Shown in pieces: positions 16,816-25,564 of a stretch of 64,000 nucleotides of DNA. Source of the DNA: a virus. The notes under the pieces were generated by a model. The model saw nothing but the letters and a program-made list of their open reading frames with translations. It had not been told where the DNA came from and did not search any database. The stretch lies in IMG/VR virus record IMGVR_UViG_3300037245_003482, positions 1 to 64,000 of that record, one strand, 5' to 3'. The translations under genes and the position numbers were made by a program. Every line of letters starts with the position of its first letter. The first letter of the stretch is position 1.

Positions 16816-17799
16816 TTAATCTTCCTCAGGTTCCAGTATATTACTGATTTTAAGCACTAATGTACCCCAGGCAGTTGATTTGTTATAGAATAATGAGCCA
16901 TCTATTAAATGGTCCAATACATCTAAATTACAATTGCTACCTTTGCCCCCTGCCAAAATGTTATTGGCTGCAGTACTAACCAGTTTGCATCGTATGCCTT
17001 CAGGGCTTGCAGTTTCCTCTTTTTTCATTGTGCCCAAAAGCGCAAATATTTCACTTTCCTTTACAGTACCACCTGGCCAGAATATTGATTTTATCAAGGT
17101 GCCCATATCCTTGGAATCAGCAGCCATGGTTGCCACAGCACCTTCATCATTAAGGCGTTCCAATGCCAATGTTTCATCAAGTTTGGAAATACTTTGAAGT
17201 AAATTAAGGGCTATTGCTGGACTGCCTTCTGCAAGTTCCACAATTTTTTCAATTACTGCATCAGCTGTTTCAAGCCCCTCACTGTCAATAACTTCCTCAA
17301 GGAGGTCTGTTATTTCCATTTCATTAAGGGGCTTCACAATAATTTTGGTAACCCTGCGCATGAATGTCTTTTTGAATTTTGAAATATCTGTGGTTCCAAA
17401 AAAGAAATAGTCAGTTGCTGGGCACCCGTCTTCCAATAATTTAAGGAAAGCTTCCTGGGCCTTTGGGGTTAATTCATGGGCCTCATCAATGAACCAGCAA
17501 CGGTTGCCAAACGGTTTTGTGCGTACATCACGCTCCATTACCCTAACATCATCAATACCACCATTTGTAACTGCATTCATTTCTATTAGGTTCATTACAT
17601 TATCACAACCAAGGTGTTTAGCTGCAATTCGTGTTAATGTTGTTTTACCGCATCCACTTGGCCCAGTCACCAAAAATACATGTTGCCCTTGTGGGTCATC
17701 CAGTTCATTCTGTAACTGCTTAACAGCTGCTGCATTACCCAGTACTTCCTCCCATGTGCCTGGGCGGTACATTTTATCATAACCAAATGTCTTAGCCAT
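16816..17799 (-). CDS. Clamp loader AAA+ ATPase (DnaX/gp44-like)
   Basis: 327 residues from the ATG at 17799, chosen because AGGA lies eight bases upstream; an ATG nine bases earlier is possible. Walker A GPSGCGKTT (~46-54), Walker B WFIDEAHE, and sensor-1 FFFGTTD with R-R following, as in clamp loader subunits. Opens and loads the sliding clamp encoded at 22.1-23.2 kb. Only one loader subunit is evident, so it may form a homo-oligomer or pair with a small partner. Confidence 0.85.
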   Translation of the reverse strand: MAKTFGYDKMYRPGTWEEVLGNAAAVKQLQNELDDPQGQHVFLVTGPSGCGKTTLTRIAAKHLGCDNVMNLIEMNAVTNGGIDDVRVMERDVRTKPFGNRCWFIDEAHELTPKAQEAFLKLLEDGCPATDYFFFGTTDISKFKKTFMRRVTKIIVKPLNEMEITDLLEEVIDSEGLETADAVIEKIVELAEGSPAIALNLLQSISKLDETLALERLNDEGAVATMAADSKDMGTLIKSIFWPGGTVKESEIFALLGTMKKEETASPEGIRCKLVSTAANNILAGGKGSNCNLDVLDHLIDGSLFYNKSTAWGTLVLKISNILEPEED

Positions 17800-18034
17800 G
17801 CAAACCATCCTTTTTTTCTAAAAGGGTACAAATGCCCTCTATTGTTTTACACGATTCTTGCCACTCTTCATCTGTTATTTCATAGTCATATTCATCTTCT
17901 ACAGCCATGGTAATTTGTATTTCATCCATACTGTCAGCCCCAATTTCTGTGAGCGTTTGCTTTTCTTCTAGGCCAGAGGGTGAAACACCCAATACAAGGC
18001 CTATAATCTCTTTTACTTTTTCTAAATGCTTCAT
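17792..18034 (-). CDS. Acyl carrier protein
   Basis: 80 residues, standard ACP length and acidic. Helix I VKEIIGLVLGV, then the phosphopantetheine attachment site E-I-G-A-D-S35-M-D-E-I and helix II QITMAVEDEYDYEI follow the ACP pattern exactly. It would need a host transferase to attach the prosthetic group. Overlaps the clamp loader gene by eight bases, so it is expressed with replication proteins. No phage fatty-acid or polyketide enzyme is seen here, so it may redirect host lipid synthesis or bind another partner. Confidence 0.85.
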   Translation of the reverse strand: MKHLEKVKEIIGLVLGVSPSGLEEKQTLTEIGADSMDEIQITMAVEDEYDYEITDEEWQESCKTIEGICTLLEKKDGLHG

Positions 18035-18059
18035 TCATTACCCTTTTTTGCCTTTCGTA

Positions 18060-18296
18060 TTAATACCATCTGCCCATTTTTACACCACAGGAGCTTTTTT
18101 CTTTTTTGCTTTTATGTGCCCGCTTTTTACGTGCCATAATTATTTTATTCTTAATGCGGGTGCTTTTCTTGGGGAAAAAAATACCACACCCAGTACTTAA
18201 ATAAGGGTTGTAGGTGCTTTTTCCCTGTTCTCTGTTTTCTGTTGTAGATGCAGCTGCTATTAATTTAGCAAGTTGTAATGCTATTCCTAATTTCAT
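18060..18296 (-). CDS. Small basic hypothetical protein
   Basis: 78 residues, strongly basic C-terminal half (MARKKRAHKSKKEKSS). The Met at residue 54 could be an alternative start for a 25-residue basic peptide. No family recognised. Sits two bases after the previous gene in the operon. Confidence 0.45.
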   Translation of the reverse strand: MKLGIALQLAKLIAAASTTENREQGKSTYNPYLSTGCGIFFPKKSTRIKNKIIMARKKRAHKSKKEKSSCGVKMGRWY

Positions 18297-18297
18297 A

Positions 18298-18681
18298 CTA
18301 TTGTCCCTCTTCCGTTTTAATTAATTTTGGTTCAGGGAATAAAGTCCCTGCTTTAACGCCTTTTTCAATTGTGTCTTTCAGTTCCTTTTTAGAAAGCTTC
18401 TTTTCCACAACTTTTTGAATAGCCTCCCATGCCCTTTTTGCAGCCCATACCTTTTTTAAATTTTTGGCATGGCTTGGCAGGCACACACTTATTGCATAAC
18501 CAAACATTGGGTTTTTATATGGCCCAATAAAATCAGCCACATTGAAAAAAAGTTCTTGGTTTTGTAGTATGCATCTTACTGCTTTTTTACGATTTGCAGG
18601 ATGTTTTACATTACAAATAAGTCTTTTATCTTTTGGGGGGTTCCCAATTCTAAATAGTTCAGTTATTAAAATCTTTGCCAT
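18298..18681 (-). CDS. Hypothetical basic protein
   Basis: 127 residues from the ATG at 18681; the frame could begin at a TTG six bases earlier. Lys-rich helical C-terminus (KKVWAAKRAWEAIQKVVEKKLSKKEL). No recognised family. It overlaps the NrdD-tail-like small gene upstream by 23 bases. Confidence 0.55.
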   Translation of the reverse strand: MAKILITELFRIGNPPKDKRLICNVKHPANRKKAVRCILQNQELFFNVADFIGPYKNPMFGYAISVCLPSHAKNLKKVWAAKRAWEAIQKVVEKKLSKKELKDTIEKGVKAGTLFPEPKLIKTEEGQ

Positions 18682-18838
18682 ATGCAATTGCCTTTTGTTC
18701 AGTAAAGGGTCTTCTTTCCCTAAATTCCGATTGTTTCCCTGGGTTAAAATTTGCCACAGGTCTATGGTATCCCATTACTCTAGTCCAAATTTCACATTTA
18801 GTTCTTTCAGTATCATTAAGTATAATTGCCACACCCAT
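18659..18838 (-). CDS. NrdD C-terminal-like small protein
   Basis: 59 residues. The segment TKCEIWTRVMGYHRPVANFN followed by PGKQSEFRERRPF matches the tail region of anaerobic ribonucleotide reductase NrdD (R-V-x-G-Y-x-R-P-V...N-x-G-K-x-x-E-F-x-x-R). The catalytic barrel is absent; only one Cys is present. Stand-alone copies like this occur in phages with unknown role. Its ATG overlaps the upstream stop as TAATG. Confidence 0.6.
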   Translation of the reverse strand: MGVAIILNDTERTKCEIWTRVMGYHRPVANFNPGKQSEFRERRPFTEQKAIAYGKDFNN

Positions 18839-19332
18839 TAAAATAACCCGCCACCAGTTTTTATTTCTTTTATTCCTGGTATGGAGGCCATTTTTGGCTG
18901 TGTAATTACAACTGCCTTCTCCCCCTTATTATACACAGTTTTAGGCATAACAATAGGTTTTTCTGCTTTTTCTATATCAAAGGGTAAATCTTCAGGCCCA
19001 CCATTTATGTACCCACGCTCCTTTATCCTATACCTTATGGTTTTTTCCATTTCACCACTTTTAACTTTTGCCTTTATGAATATTTCTGTGTTTTCAAATA
19101 AGGTGCTTTTCTTGTAAAAAGCAAGGCCTATTACAAAAGTAGTAGTTTTTTCGTATGCCAGGTAGGTTCCCCCCTGTTTCCGTATAAAGAAGCAGAAGCC
19201 TTGGCACTCAAATTCCTCATCCAGTTCATCAGGGGGTAATGGTACTGTTTCCCACATAACCCCACGGATACCTTTCCGTTCTTCCCTTAGTTCTTTACTA
19301 CGTGTGCCACTAACAAATTTCATTATGTTCAT
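18838..19332 (-). CDS. Hypothetical protein downstream of DNA polymerase
   Basis: 164 residues, start supported by GGAG seven bases upstream. Mixed alpha/beta, with strands FECQGFCFFIRKQGGTYLAYEK and FVIGLAFYKK and a polar Pro/Lys-rich C-terminus. No family recognised. Follows the polymerase gene by 12 bases, so likely co-expressed. Confidence 0.6.
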   Translation of the reverse strand: MNIMKFVSGTRSKELREERKGIRGVMWETVPLPPDELDEEFECQGFCFFIRKQGGTYLAYEKTTTFVIGLAFYKKSTLFENTEIFIKAKVKSGEMEKTIRYRIKERGYINGGPEDLPFDIEKAEKPIVMPKTVYNKGEKAVVITQPKMASIPGIKEIKTGGGLF

Positions 19333-19344
19333 GTAATTACTCCA

Positions 19345-21978
19345 TTATACAGGGTTGCTGTTTACATCAAATTTTACCATTTTGGCCCAGCTTCCCCCCA
19401 CTTCTGTCATTTCACCCTCAAGTACCAATGGCACAATAATCCAGGGCCAGCGTTCCATTACGCCCTCTACACCCCAATAGCGTGAAATCCTATTGACTTC
19501 ATTTTCTTCACCTGCATAAACTTTGAATGCAAATTCATCATGTATTTCCCATGCAAGTGTGCTGCGCAGGCCCTCTTCCTTTACTTCCTTGGCTGCCTGT
19601 GCCATTGACCACAATTTCACATGGCTTGCAGGGCCCTGTGTTTTCCAGTTGCAAAATTCAGTATAACCAAAAGGGCCTGTATATCTGCACCCATTAAGCG
19701 TATCAGTGTACCCATCTATTTGGAACTTATCCCAATCTTCTTCCCTTAGGTCTTTATATTCAGGGAACCATTCCCCCCAATACCATTCATATTTGGCAAT
19801 AACATGCTTTAAAAACACTTTTGGGTCATCCCACCCTTTTTCCCTAAAATACTCCCACATAAGCGGAATAAGCTTACAATGCTTATAAAGGCTGGGGGCA
19901 ATACTAAAAGGGCTTGCCCCATAAATACCAGGAAATACAGCATCACTTTTGGTATTTTGGCGCACCACACCACGTATAATTTTGCCATCGTATTCTGTTT
20001 CCTCCATTAAAGAAACAAAATCATCCTGTAAATCAAATAAATTATGGGTCCAATCCCAGTGCATGTCGCTTTTTAAATCACTTGCATAGGCCAACCAGTT
20101 TTTATCTGGGTAATTACATGCAGCAATCATTGTTTCAAGTGCTTTGTAATCCCAGGCCATAAAGCGGTAATCATCACCCGGTTTAATGCAGCTGCGTATT
20201 ATGTTTTTAATTTTGGTATTGTGCTTTGGTACATTTTGGGCATTTGGGTTGCTGCTGTTACCTCGCAGTGTTACTGTAAGCAGTTTATAATATGGGTGCA
20301 CTTTGCCGTCAACGCATTCATGCAGGTACCCATCCAAATAAGTACCTACTATTTTTTCAAGCTTCTTAATTTCCAGTATTTCATTGGTGAATGGGTGGTT
20401 CATTTTTTCCATTACTTCAATATCAAGGGCCTGTTTCCCGCTTTTGCCACTGCCCGCCTGTTTTTTATCTACATTTTTAAGCCCTAATGTAGTGTACACA
20501 TGCTTGTAGAAATTGTTTCCACTGGTGGTTCCATCCCAACCAAGGCCAAATTCACCTTTTTTGAGTGCTTCCAGTCGTTCTTTTATTTCATGCTCAATAT
20601 CAACTTTTTGGTTTATGGCATGTTCAACATCAAATAATTGCCCCTGTATGTGCAATTCGCTTAAAGCTTCCATTTGCCCATCAAGGAGGAAATCAAAATC
20701 AAGATGAGGGTGTGCAGCAAACCATGCCTGTTGCTTTTTACGTAGTTTCCTACACCAGAAACTATCTAATGCACAATAATGGTACAGTTTGTCTTTTGGT
20801 GCATCCTGTATGCGGTTGAACCCGTTTTCATCTTTTTCCCCTTCCCCTTCTAAATAATGGGCAATATCCTCATCATAATTAAGTACCCCAAAATGCTTAT
20901 ATACAAGGTACTTTTGCCCGCATGGTTTTTGGTTATGGATCATGTGTTCCGCAAGCAGGGTGTCCCAGGCCCAATTTACCACTTTGTATTGTTCCCCCAT
21001 GTAACCTGCACGGAAATACACCCAACGGTCTTCAAATGGGTCATTATGGGCCACTTTGCCAATTTCATCATTGGTCATTACTTTCTTAAATGCTGCACAG
21101 AATTTCTCATTTTGTATAAAAAATGGCATGCACACACTTTCTTTATGATCAGCAATAGAAACACATTCGATAAAATGCCCTTCTGCCTGTGGTTTTAAGC
21201 CGCTGGTTTCAAAGTCAAATTCAATAAGTGCTTTACTGCCTGCCCAAAAATCATGCATAATATCCAGGTATTCTATGGCATCTTCTACATCCCAAATTAT
21301 ACGGGTGTCTTTTTCCTTTGGTTCATTATTTGGAAATTCATAATTTTCTGCAGTCGCCTTTGCCACAGCATTTTCAATGTCACGTTCAAAATTAAGCACT
21401 GTTACCGGGTCCACTTTTTTATTCTTTTTGTTCATTGTTCTGTGGATTTCATGGGGGCTATATGTGGGGCAGAGCCATGCCTTTAATTGTTGATCAGGTA
21501 TTGTTTCACTGTAAAAAGCATTATATGGGGTTCCATTTAGGCGCCCTGTAAGCCTGCTGTTTATTACGCCACGTGTTGCAGCACGGCCTAATAATATAAC
21601 CACACGGGGCTTTAATTGCTTAATTTCACGTAGTATATTGGGACTGCACTGGCCAATAGCAATATCGTTGGAATTAGAATCAGGGCACCTGCACCGTACA
21701 GCAGTTGTTACCCAGCAATCTTTTTCAATATGGCAATTAAATTTGCGTAAGGTGTCTTTCAGCCTGCGGAAACTATCTTCCTCTGAAAGCAATAACCCAG
21801 AAATATCATCAGCTGCACTTGGGGTATCAGTTACAATTAAAATACCCTTTTTGCCCTGCCCTTGTGCTTTTATTTTTGGATGTTTGGCATTATACTGGTG
21901 GTTGCAACCTTCACACCCTTGGGCAAAGGGACCTTTCTTTTTTGCGCCTGTACTTGTGGGGGTTGTGAAAAGTGGCAT
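19345..21978 (-). CDS. DNA polymerase I with N-terminal uracil-glycosylase-like domain
   Basis: 877 residues in three parts. Residues 1-~185 resemble family-4 uracil-DNA glycosylase: Cys at 22, 25, 96/98 and 111 spaced as its iron-sulfur ligands, ending PTYSPHEIH, but the usual GEAPG and HPS catalytic motifs are altered (TDTPS, SPH), so activity is doubtful. Residues ~245-415 are a 3'-5' exonuclease (D255/E257; YHYCALD at 399-405). Residues ~430-877 are the family A polymerase: motif A D610-Y-K-A-L-E, motif B RQNTKSDAVFPGIYG at 673-687, motif C H813-D-E. This is the replicative enzyme. A similar fusion exists in SPO1-type phages. Confidence 0.9.
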   Translation of the reverse strand: MPLFTTPTSTGAKKKGPFAQGCEGCNHQYNAKHPKIKAQGQGKKGILIVTDTPSAADDISGLLLSEEDSFRRLKDTLRKFNCHIEKDCWVTTAVRCRCPDSNSNDIAIGQCSPNILREIKQLKPRVVILLGRAATRGVINSRLTGRLNGTPYNAFYSETIPDQQLKAWLCPTYSPHEIHRTMNKKNKKVDPVTVLNFERDIENAVAKATAENYEFPNNEPKEKDTRIIWDVEDAIEYLDIMHDFWAGSKALIEFDFETSGLKPQAEGHFIECVSIADHKESVCMPFFIQNEKFCAAFKKVMTNDEIGKVAHNDPFEDRWVYFRAGYMGEQYKVVNWAWDTLLAEHMIHNQKPCGQKYLVYKHFGVLNYDEDIAHYLEGEGEKDENGFNRIQDAPKDKLYHYCALDSFWCRKLRKKQQAWFAAHPHLDFDFLLDGQMEALSELHIQGQLFDVEHAINQKVDIEHEIKERLEALKKGEFGLGWDGTTSGNNFYKHVYTTLGLKNVDKKQAGSGKSGKQALDIEVMEKMNHPFTNEILEIKKLEKIVGTYLDGYLHECVDGKVHPYYKLLTVTLRGNSSNPNAQNVPKHNTKIKNIIRSCIKPGDDYRFMAWDYKALETMIAACNYPDKNWLAYASDLKSDMHWDWTHNLFDLQDDFVSLMEETEYDGKIIRGVVRQNTKSDAVFPGIYGASPFSIAPSLYKHCKLIPLMWEYFREKGWDDPKVFLKHVIAKYEWYWGEWFPEYKDLREEDWDKFQIDGYTDTLNGCRYTGPFGYTEFCNWKTQGPASHVKLWSMAQAAKEVKEEGLRSTLAWEIHDEFAFKVYAGEENEVNRISRYWGVEGVMERWPWIIVPLVLEGEMTEVGGSWAKMVKFDVNSNPV

Positions 21979-22011
21979 AAAATTTCCTGTTTTTAAAATA
22001 TGTAATAAAAT

Positions 22012-22051
22012 GGCTGCTGCCTAAGAGATATCTCTGCGCGGGGCAGCAGCC
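22012..22051 (-). promoter_or_regulatory. RNA hairpin in the polymerase leader
   Basis: GGCTGCTGCC (22012-22021) pairs perfectly with GGCAGCAGCC (22042-22051). The loop carries a 12-base palindrome AGAGATATCTCT. It lies between the sliding clamp and DNA polymerase genes, ~35 bases before the polymerase ATG, with no U tract. More likely an RNA processing or translational control element than a terminator. Confidence 0.6.
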
Positions 22052-22080
22052 CACAAATATACTTATATGGTTATTTGTGT

Positions 22081-23223
22081 TTATTCAGGGTCGCTTAAGT
22101 TGCATATAAGGTGCCTGTAATGTTCTGCTTCAAACAGCAACACTGTAACAGGCCCTTCCCCACCCTGTATTTCAGTAACCCAGAAATCCTTTGATTTTGT
22201 GTATATGTCATGCAGAAAATCAGTGGGGTATAGGCAACTAAAACCTTCTTTGATTTTAATTCCATCTGTAGGCCAATCAAGGGCTTCTTCACTGGTGCTG
22301 TCCTTACTTTGGGAGCTTATCATCAAATGTTTTTCTGTAAACGAAAGTTTCACAAAATACAATGAAGCATTGCCATCCTTGCCACTGCTTTTTGCACTCA
22401 TAATACCCACACGTTTAATTGCATCCGGGAAACCTATTGGCAATGTGCCTGCAACAGAATCTTCCTTTTTTTCCAGGCTTGCAAAGTTTTGCAAAAATGG
22501 TACAACTTGCTTGGATGGTTCAATAGCCAATAGTGTGCAACTGAATATTGTGCCCTCAGTTGTTTTAAAATGAACCCAAACATCTTTTTCAACTTCACCA
22601 TCACTGTTGGTGTGGCATTTGGTGTAATGGGTAAATTTTTCATCCAGTTTAAGCAGCTGGCTTGTATTCTGCAGGCTAATCCAAAAATTAGCAATTTCGC
22701 CATCGTCATCCAGTAATGGGGTTTCAAAGGTGTAAATATTTGAGCGCATTGCATCCGTGCTGTACACATGGTTATCATCAAAAATTGTACCTGCATATGA
22801 CTCTTTAGCATTATCAGAAATTTCACACAGCTGCAGGGCCTCTTGAAAATCTGCGGGCAGTTCAATACTGGGGTTAATATTATGTAATTCAGTTACATAT
22901 TCAGGGGTGGCTATTTCTGTAATCCAGGACAATGTTGATTTATTGCGGCCACATTTAATAACCAGCCCTTTTTCACTTGTTTCCAGTGTTATATCATTGG
23001 ACTTGAAACTTTGTACAAGTTTAAAGAATTTTTCACCAATAATTGCCCCTGAAATACCCTCTGTGTCTATTTTAACACTGGCACAAATTGTACCATTGAA
23101 TGTATGGAGGGCACCATCACCAAAAATAATGGTGTCAGCACCTGCCAGGGTGTTTTTGCCTTTTACAATACCAGGCATTACTTTTTTAATAGCACTAAGA
23201 AGTGCTGATTTTTCGATTTGCAT
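22081..23223 (-). CDS. DNA sliding clamp (DnaN-like)
   Basis: 380 residues, the length of a bacterial beta clamp. Three repeated alpha/beta units with clamp-like openings (EKSALLSAIKKVMPGIV; PADFQEALQLCEIS; PIGFPDAIKRVGIM) and a terminal V-L-L-F-E-A-E-H strand. Encircles DNA and tethers the polymerase encoded next to it; a clamp loader is at 16.8-17.8 kb. In T4 the clamp also activates late transcription, relevant to the phage promoters here. Divergent from host DnaN, so the call rests on fold pattern plus context. Confidence 0.75.
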   Translation of the reverse strand: MQIEKSALLSAIKKVMPGIVKGKNTLAGADTIIFGDGALHTFNGTICASVKIDTEGISGAIIGEKFFKLVQSFKSNDITLETSEKGLVIKCGRNKSTLSWITEIATPEYVTELHNINPSIELPADFQEALQLCEISDNAKESYAGTIFDDNHVYSTDAMRSNIYTFETPLLDDDGEIANFWISLQNTSQLLKLDEKFTHYTKCHTNSDGEVEKDVWVHFKTTEGTIFSCTLLAIEPSKQVVPFLQNFASLEKKEDSVAGTLPIGFPDAIKRVGIMSAKSSGKDGNASLYFVKLSFTEKHLMISSQSKDSTSEEALDWPTDGIKIKEGFSCLYPTDFLHDIYTKSKDFWVTEIQGGEGPVTVLLFEAEHYRHLICNLSDPE

Positions 23224-23660
23224 TACTGCTCCTTTTGATTTTTGTTTCTACTTATTTGTTCGTGGTCTAAGTTTGCTTCAGACCTAAATGTTCTAGTTTT
23301 TCCCAGCCCATAATTATGGTTATCCGTTACAATTTTTCTGGAATCTAAGTCTTCTAGGGCAGCCAAAGCTACGGCTGCTGTTTGAATCAATTCGGTTCTA
23401 TAATTAGCCCTGCACCTTTTGTAAGTTTCTAAGGAACTATAACCCCCTGAATCCTTATAAGCTTTTTTAGTGAATTCCATTTCGCAGACTTCTTTGCATA
23501 CCTCCCCATATTCCTCACCAAGTATACACATCCAAAATGAGGGCTCATGGTTTTGAACCCCCCATTTTTCATCCTGTTTTTGGCGTTCCCCTTTTACTTC
23601 ATTTATAATATCATTTTGCCGTATGGCTCTTTTATACTCATTCATATTTGCATCCCCCAT
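23223..23660 (-). CDS. MazG-like nucleotide pyrophosphohydrolase
   Basis: 145 residues. V-x-x-E-R-x-x-Q-D-x-x-W-G at ~23-35, then ILGEEYGEVCKEVCEMEF and a C-terminal YRTELIQTAAVALAALE follow the MazG helix pattern with E-E-x-x-E metal ligands. Such enzymes hydrolyse non-canonical NTPs, and in phages may lower (p)ppGpp-type alarms. The frame begins with a TAATG overlap at 23660; an ATG at 23645 preceded by GGGGG is an alternative. Sits between clamp and thymidylate synthase. Confidence 0.65.
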   Translation of the reverse strand: MGDANMNEYKRAIRQNDIINEVKGERQKQDEKWGVQNHEPSFWMCILGEEYGEVCKEVCEMEFTKKAYKDSGGYSSLETYKRCRANYRTELIQTAAVALAALEDLDSRKIVTDNHNYGLGKTRTFRSEANLDHEQISRNKNQKEQ

Positions 23661-24484
23661 TATACAGAAACCTGCCCTTTGATTGCTGGGTGGTGCTTAT
23701 ACCCAATCAACTCAAAATCCTCATAGGTAAATTCATCAATATCTTTTATTGCAGGGTTTATTTTCATGGTGGGCAATGGCAGTGGCGCCTTGCATAATTG
23801 TTCATCAACTTGTTGTAAGTGATTGTTATAAATATGGGCATCACCAAAGGTGTGGATGAAATCACCAACTTCTAAATCACATACCTGTGCAACCATCATG
23901 GTAAGTAGGGCATAGGAGGCAATATTGAACGGTGTACCCAAGAACATGTCAGCAGAACGCTGGAACATTTTACAACTTAATTTACCATTTAGCACATAAA
24001 ATTGGAAAAAACTGTGGCATGGGGGTAGTGCTGCTTCTTCAATTTCACCCGGATTCCAGGCTGTAACAATAAGTCTACGGCAATCTGGTTTGGTTTTTAT
24101 GCGTTCAATTACATTTGCAAGCTGGTCAATAAGCTTATCCTGGCCTGGGGGGCAATCTGAAGCATAATACATGGGGGGTTCCCATAAACGCCATTGTTTT
24201 CCATATACAGGCCCTAAATCGCCATTTTCGTCGGCCCATTGGTCCCAAATATGCACCCCATTATCATTAAGGTACTTAATATTTGTGGCCCCTGAAATAA
24301 TCCAAAGCAATTCATGTATAATGCCTTTTAGGAACATCTTTTTGGTTGTTACCAACGGGAACCCCTTGGAAAGATCAAAGCGCATTTGTGGCCCAAACAT
24401 GCTTATTGTGCCTGTTCCTGTGCGGTCACCCTTTTGGGCGCCTTGTTCCTTGATTTCTTTTAATAAACGTAAATATTGTCTCAT
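23660..24484 (-). CDS. thyA: Thymidylate synthase
   Basis: 274 residues, full length for ThyA. Family blocks are intact: [19 protein letters not shown], the [16 protein letters not shown] segment, catalytic Cys156 in [10 protein letters not shown], the [17 protein letters not shown] block and the end HHPAIKG. Converts dUMP to dTMP using methylene-tetrahydrofolate, feeding phage DNA synthesis. No dihydrofolate reductase is seen in the window. SD-like AGAGG upstream of the ATG. Confidence 0.95.
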   Translation of the reverse strand: MRQYLRLLKEIKEQGAQKGDRTGTGTISMFGPQMRFDLSKGFPLVTTKKMFLKGIIHELLWIISGATNIKYLNDNGVHIWDQWADENGDLGPVYGKQWRLWEPPMYYASDCPPGQDKLIDQLANVIERIKTKPDCRRLIVTAWNPGEIEEAALPPCHSFFQFYVLNGKLSCKMFQRSADMFLGTPFNIASYALLTMMVAQVCDLEVGDFIHTFGDAHIYNNHLQQVDEQLCKAPLPLPTMKINPAIKDIDEFTYEDFELIGYKHHPAIKGQVSV

Positions 24485-24502
24485 TGTTTCCTCTTTGTTG
24501 TT

Positions 24503-24880
24503 TTAAAATATAACACCTTTTTCTGTAAGCTGTTCAGCAATAATACCCCAATCAGATATGTGCATTAAATTTTTATCATCAATGTAAATATCTGCACTTA
24601 TTTTGCGGCAATCCACACCATATTCCCTTATTTTACTTGGTAAATTTGTGTTAATATAATGGTGGTGTACATCCATTTCCTCCAGGAACTTTTCAACATC
24701 CCCCATGGTGCCACCTACTCTGCAGGTGTTAATTATAATAAAATGCCCTGCTCTGTACAGTTTATTGATAACATTTTTTGCCATTGGTAATATTGGGCCA
24801 ATTTCTGGGTATTTGTCTTCTGCTATTGTACCATCAAAATCAATTGCAATTACAAACCGTTTATATTCGTGCATTTTCAC
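24503..24880 (-). CDS. HAD-superfamily phosphatase-like protein
   Basis: 125 residues. Motif I IAIDFDGTIAED with Asp14/Asp16, motif II strand FIIINTCR, and the late acidic motif ADIYIDD. The cap is minimal, as in the small HAD proteins often encoded near phage nucleotide genes. May dephosphorylate nucleotides or sugars; substrate unknown. Placed between thymidylate synthase and a DNA methyltransferase. Confidence 0.75.
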   Translation of the reverse strand: MKMHEYKRFVIAIDFDGTIAEDKYPEIGPILPMAKNVINKLYRAGHFIIINTCRVGGTMGDVEKFLEEMDVHHHYINTNLPSKIREYGVDCRKISADIYIDDKNLMHISDWGIIAEQLTEKGVIF

Positions 24881-24883
24881 CCC

Positions 24884-25564
24884 TTAAAAAAGTCCCCATG
24901 AATTGGCCTTGATCCTTGTTTTTGATGTGGCAAACCACTCTTCCCCTATTTCTATACCCAGAAATTTACGTTGTGTGTCTTTGGCTGCCACCCCTGTTGT
25001 GCCACTCCCCATAAATGGATCAAAAATAATATCACCTGGGGAACTAAATTTAGTAATTAAATGGGCAATTAGTGGCACTGGTTTCTGTGTTGGATGGAGT
25101 GCATTTTGAGTTCTTGGGTACCTCATTATATTTGGGGTTCTTTTTCCATTTATTGCACGCTGGCCTTTTTGGGCAAATATAATAAATTCACATTGGGGAG
25201 CAAAATCATGCTTTAAATCGCCCATACCTGGTTGACCTTTGTCCCATATAAGTATATTTTTAAGAACAAAAACTTTTTCGATTATTTTTTTGAACTCATC
25301 AATTTTATGCCAACTACAGAAAAAATAGTGCCCCGTGTTGGGCTTTGCAACCCTATAGCATTGATTTATGAACTCTGGGAGCCAGTCAAGATTATCATCA
25401 TTGGCTATTTTTGCATGCTTTTCCTTTCTCATTCCCGATTGATAGTCCATACCATAAGGGGGATCTGTGCATATCATATCAACAGAAGCTGGTTTCATGC
25501 TTTTTATATAATCAAAAGAATCCCCATTAACTAAAGTATATGAATTACCAGTAACTGTTTCCAT
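24884..25564 (-). CDS. DNA methyltransferase (N4/N6 type), first copy
   Basis: 226 residues. D34-P-P-Y-G catalytic motif near the N-terminus and F-D-P-F-M-G-S-G-T-T SAM-binding motif near residue 190 give the beta-class order. LHPTQKP precedes motif I as in this family. Modifies adenine-N6 or cytosine-N4 in phage DNA, probably against host restriction; the target site cannot be read from sequence. Its ATG overlaps the stop of the second methyltransferase gene. Confidence 0.9.
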   Translation of the reverse strand: METVTGNSYTLVNGDSFDYIKSMKPASVDMICTDPPYGMDYQSGMRKEKHAKIANDDNLDWLPEFINQCYRVAKPNTGHYFFCSWHKIDEFKKIIEKVFVLKNILIWDKGQPGMGDLKHDFAPQCEFIIFAQKGQRAINGKRTPNIMRYPRTQNALHPTQKPVPLIAHLITKFSSPGDIIFDPFMGSGTTGVAAKDTQRKFLGIEIGEEWFATSKTRIKANSWGLF

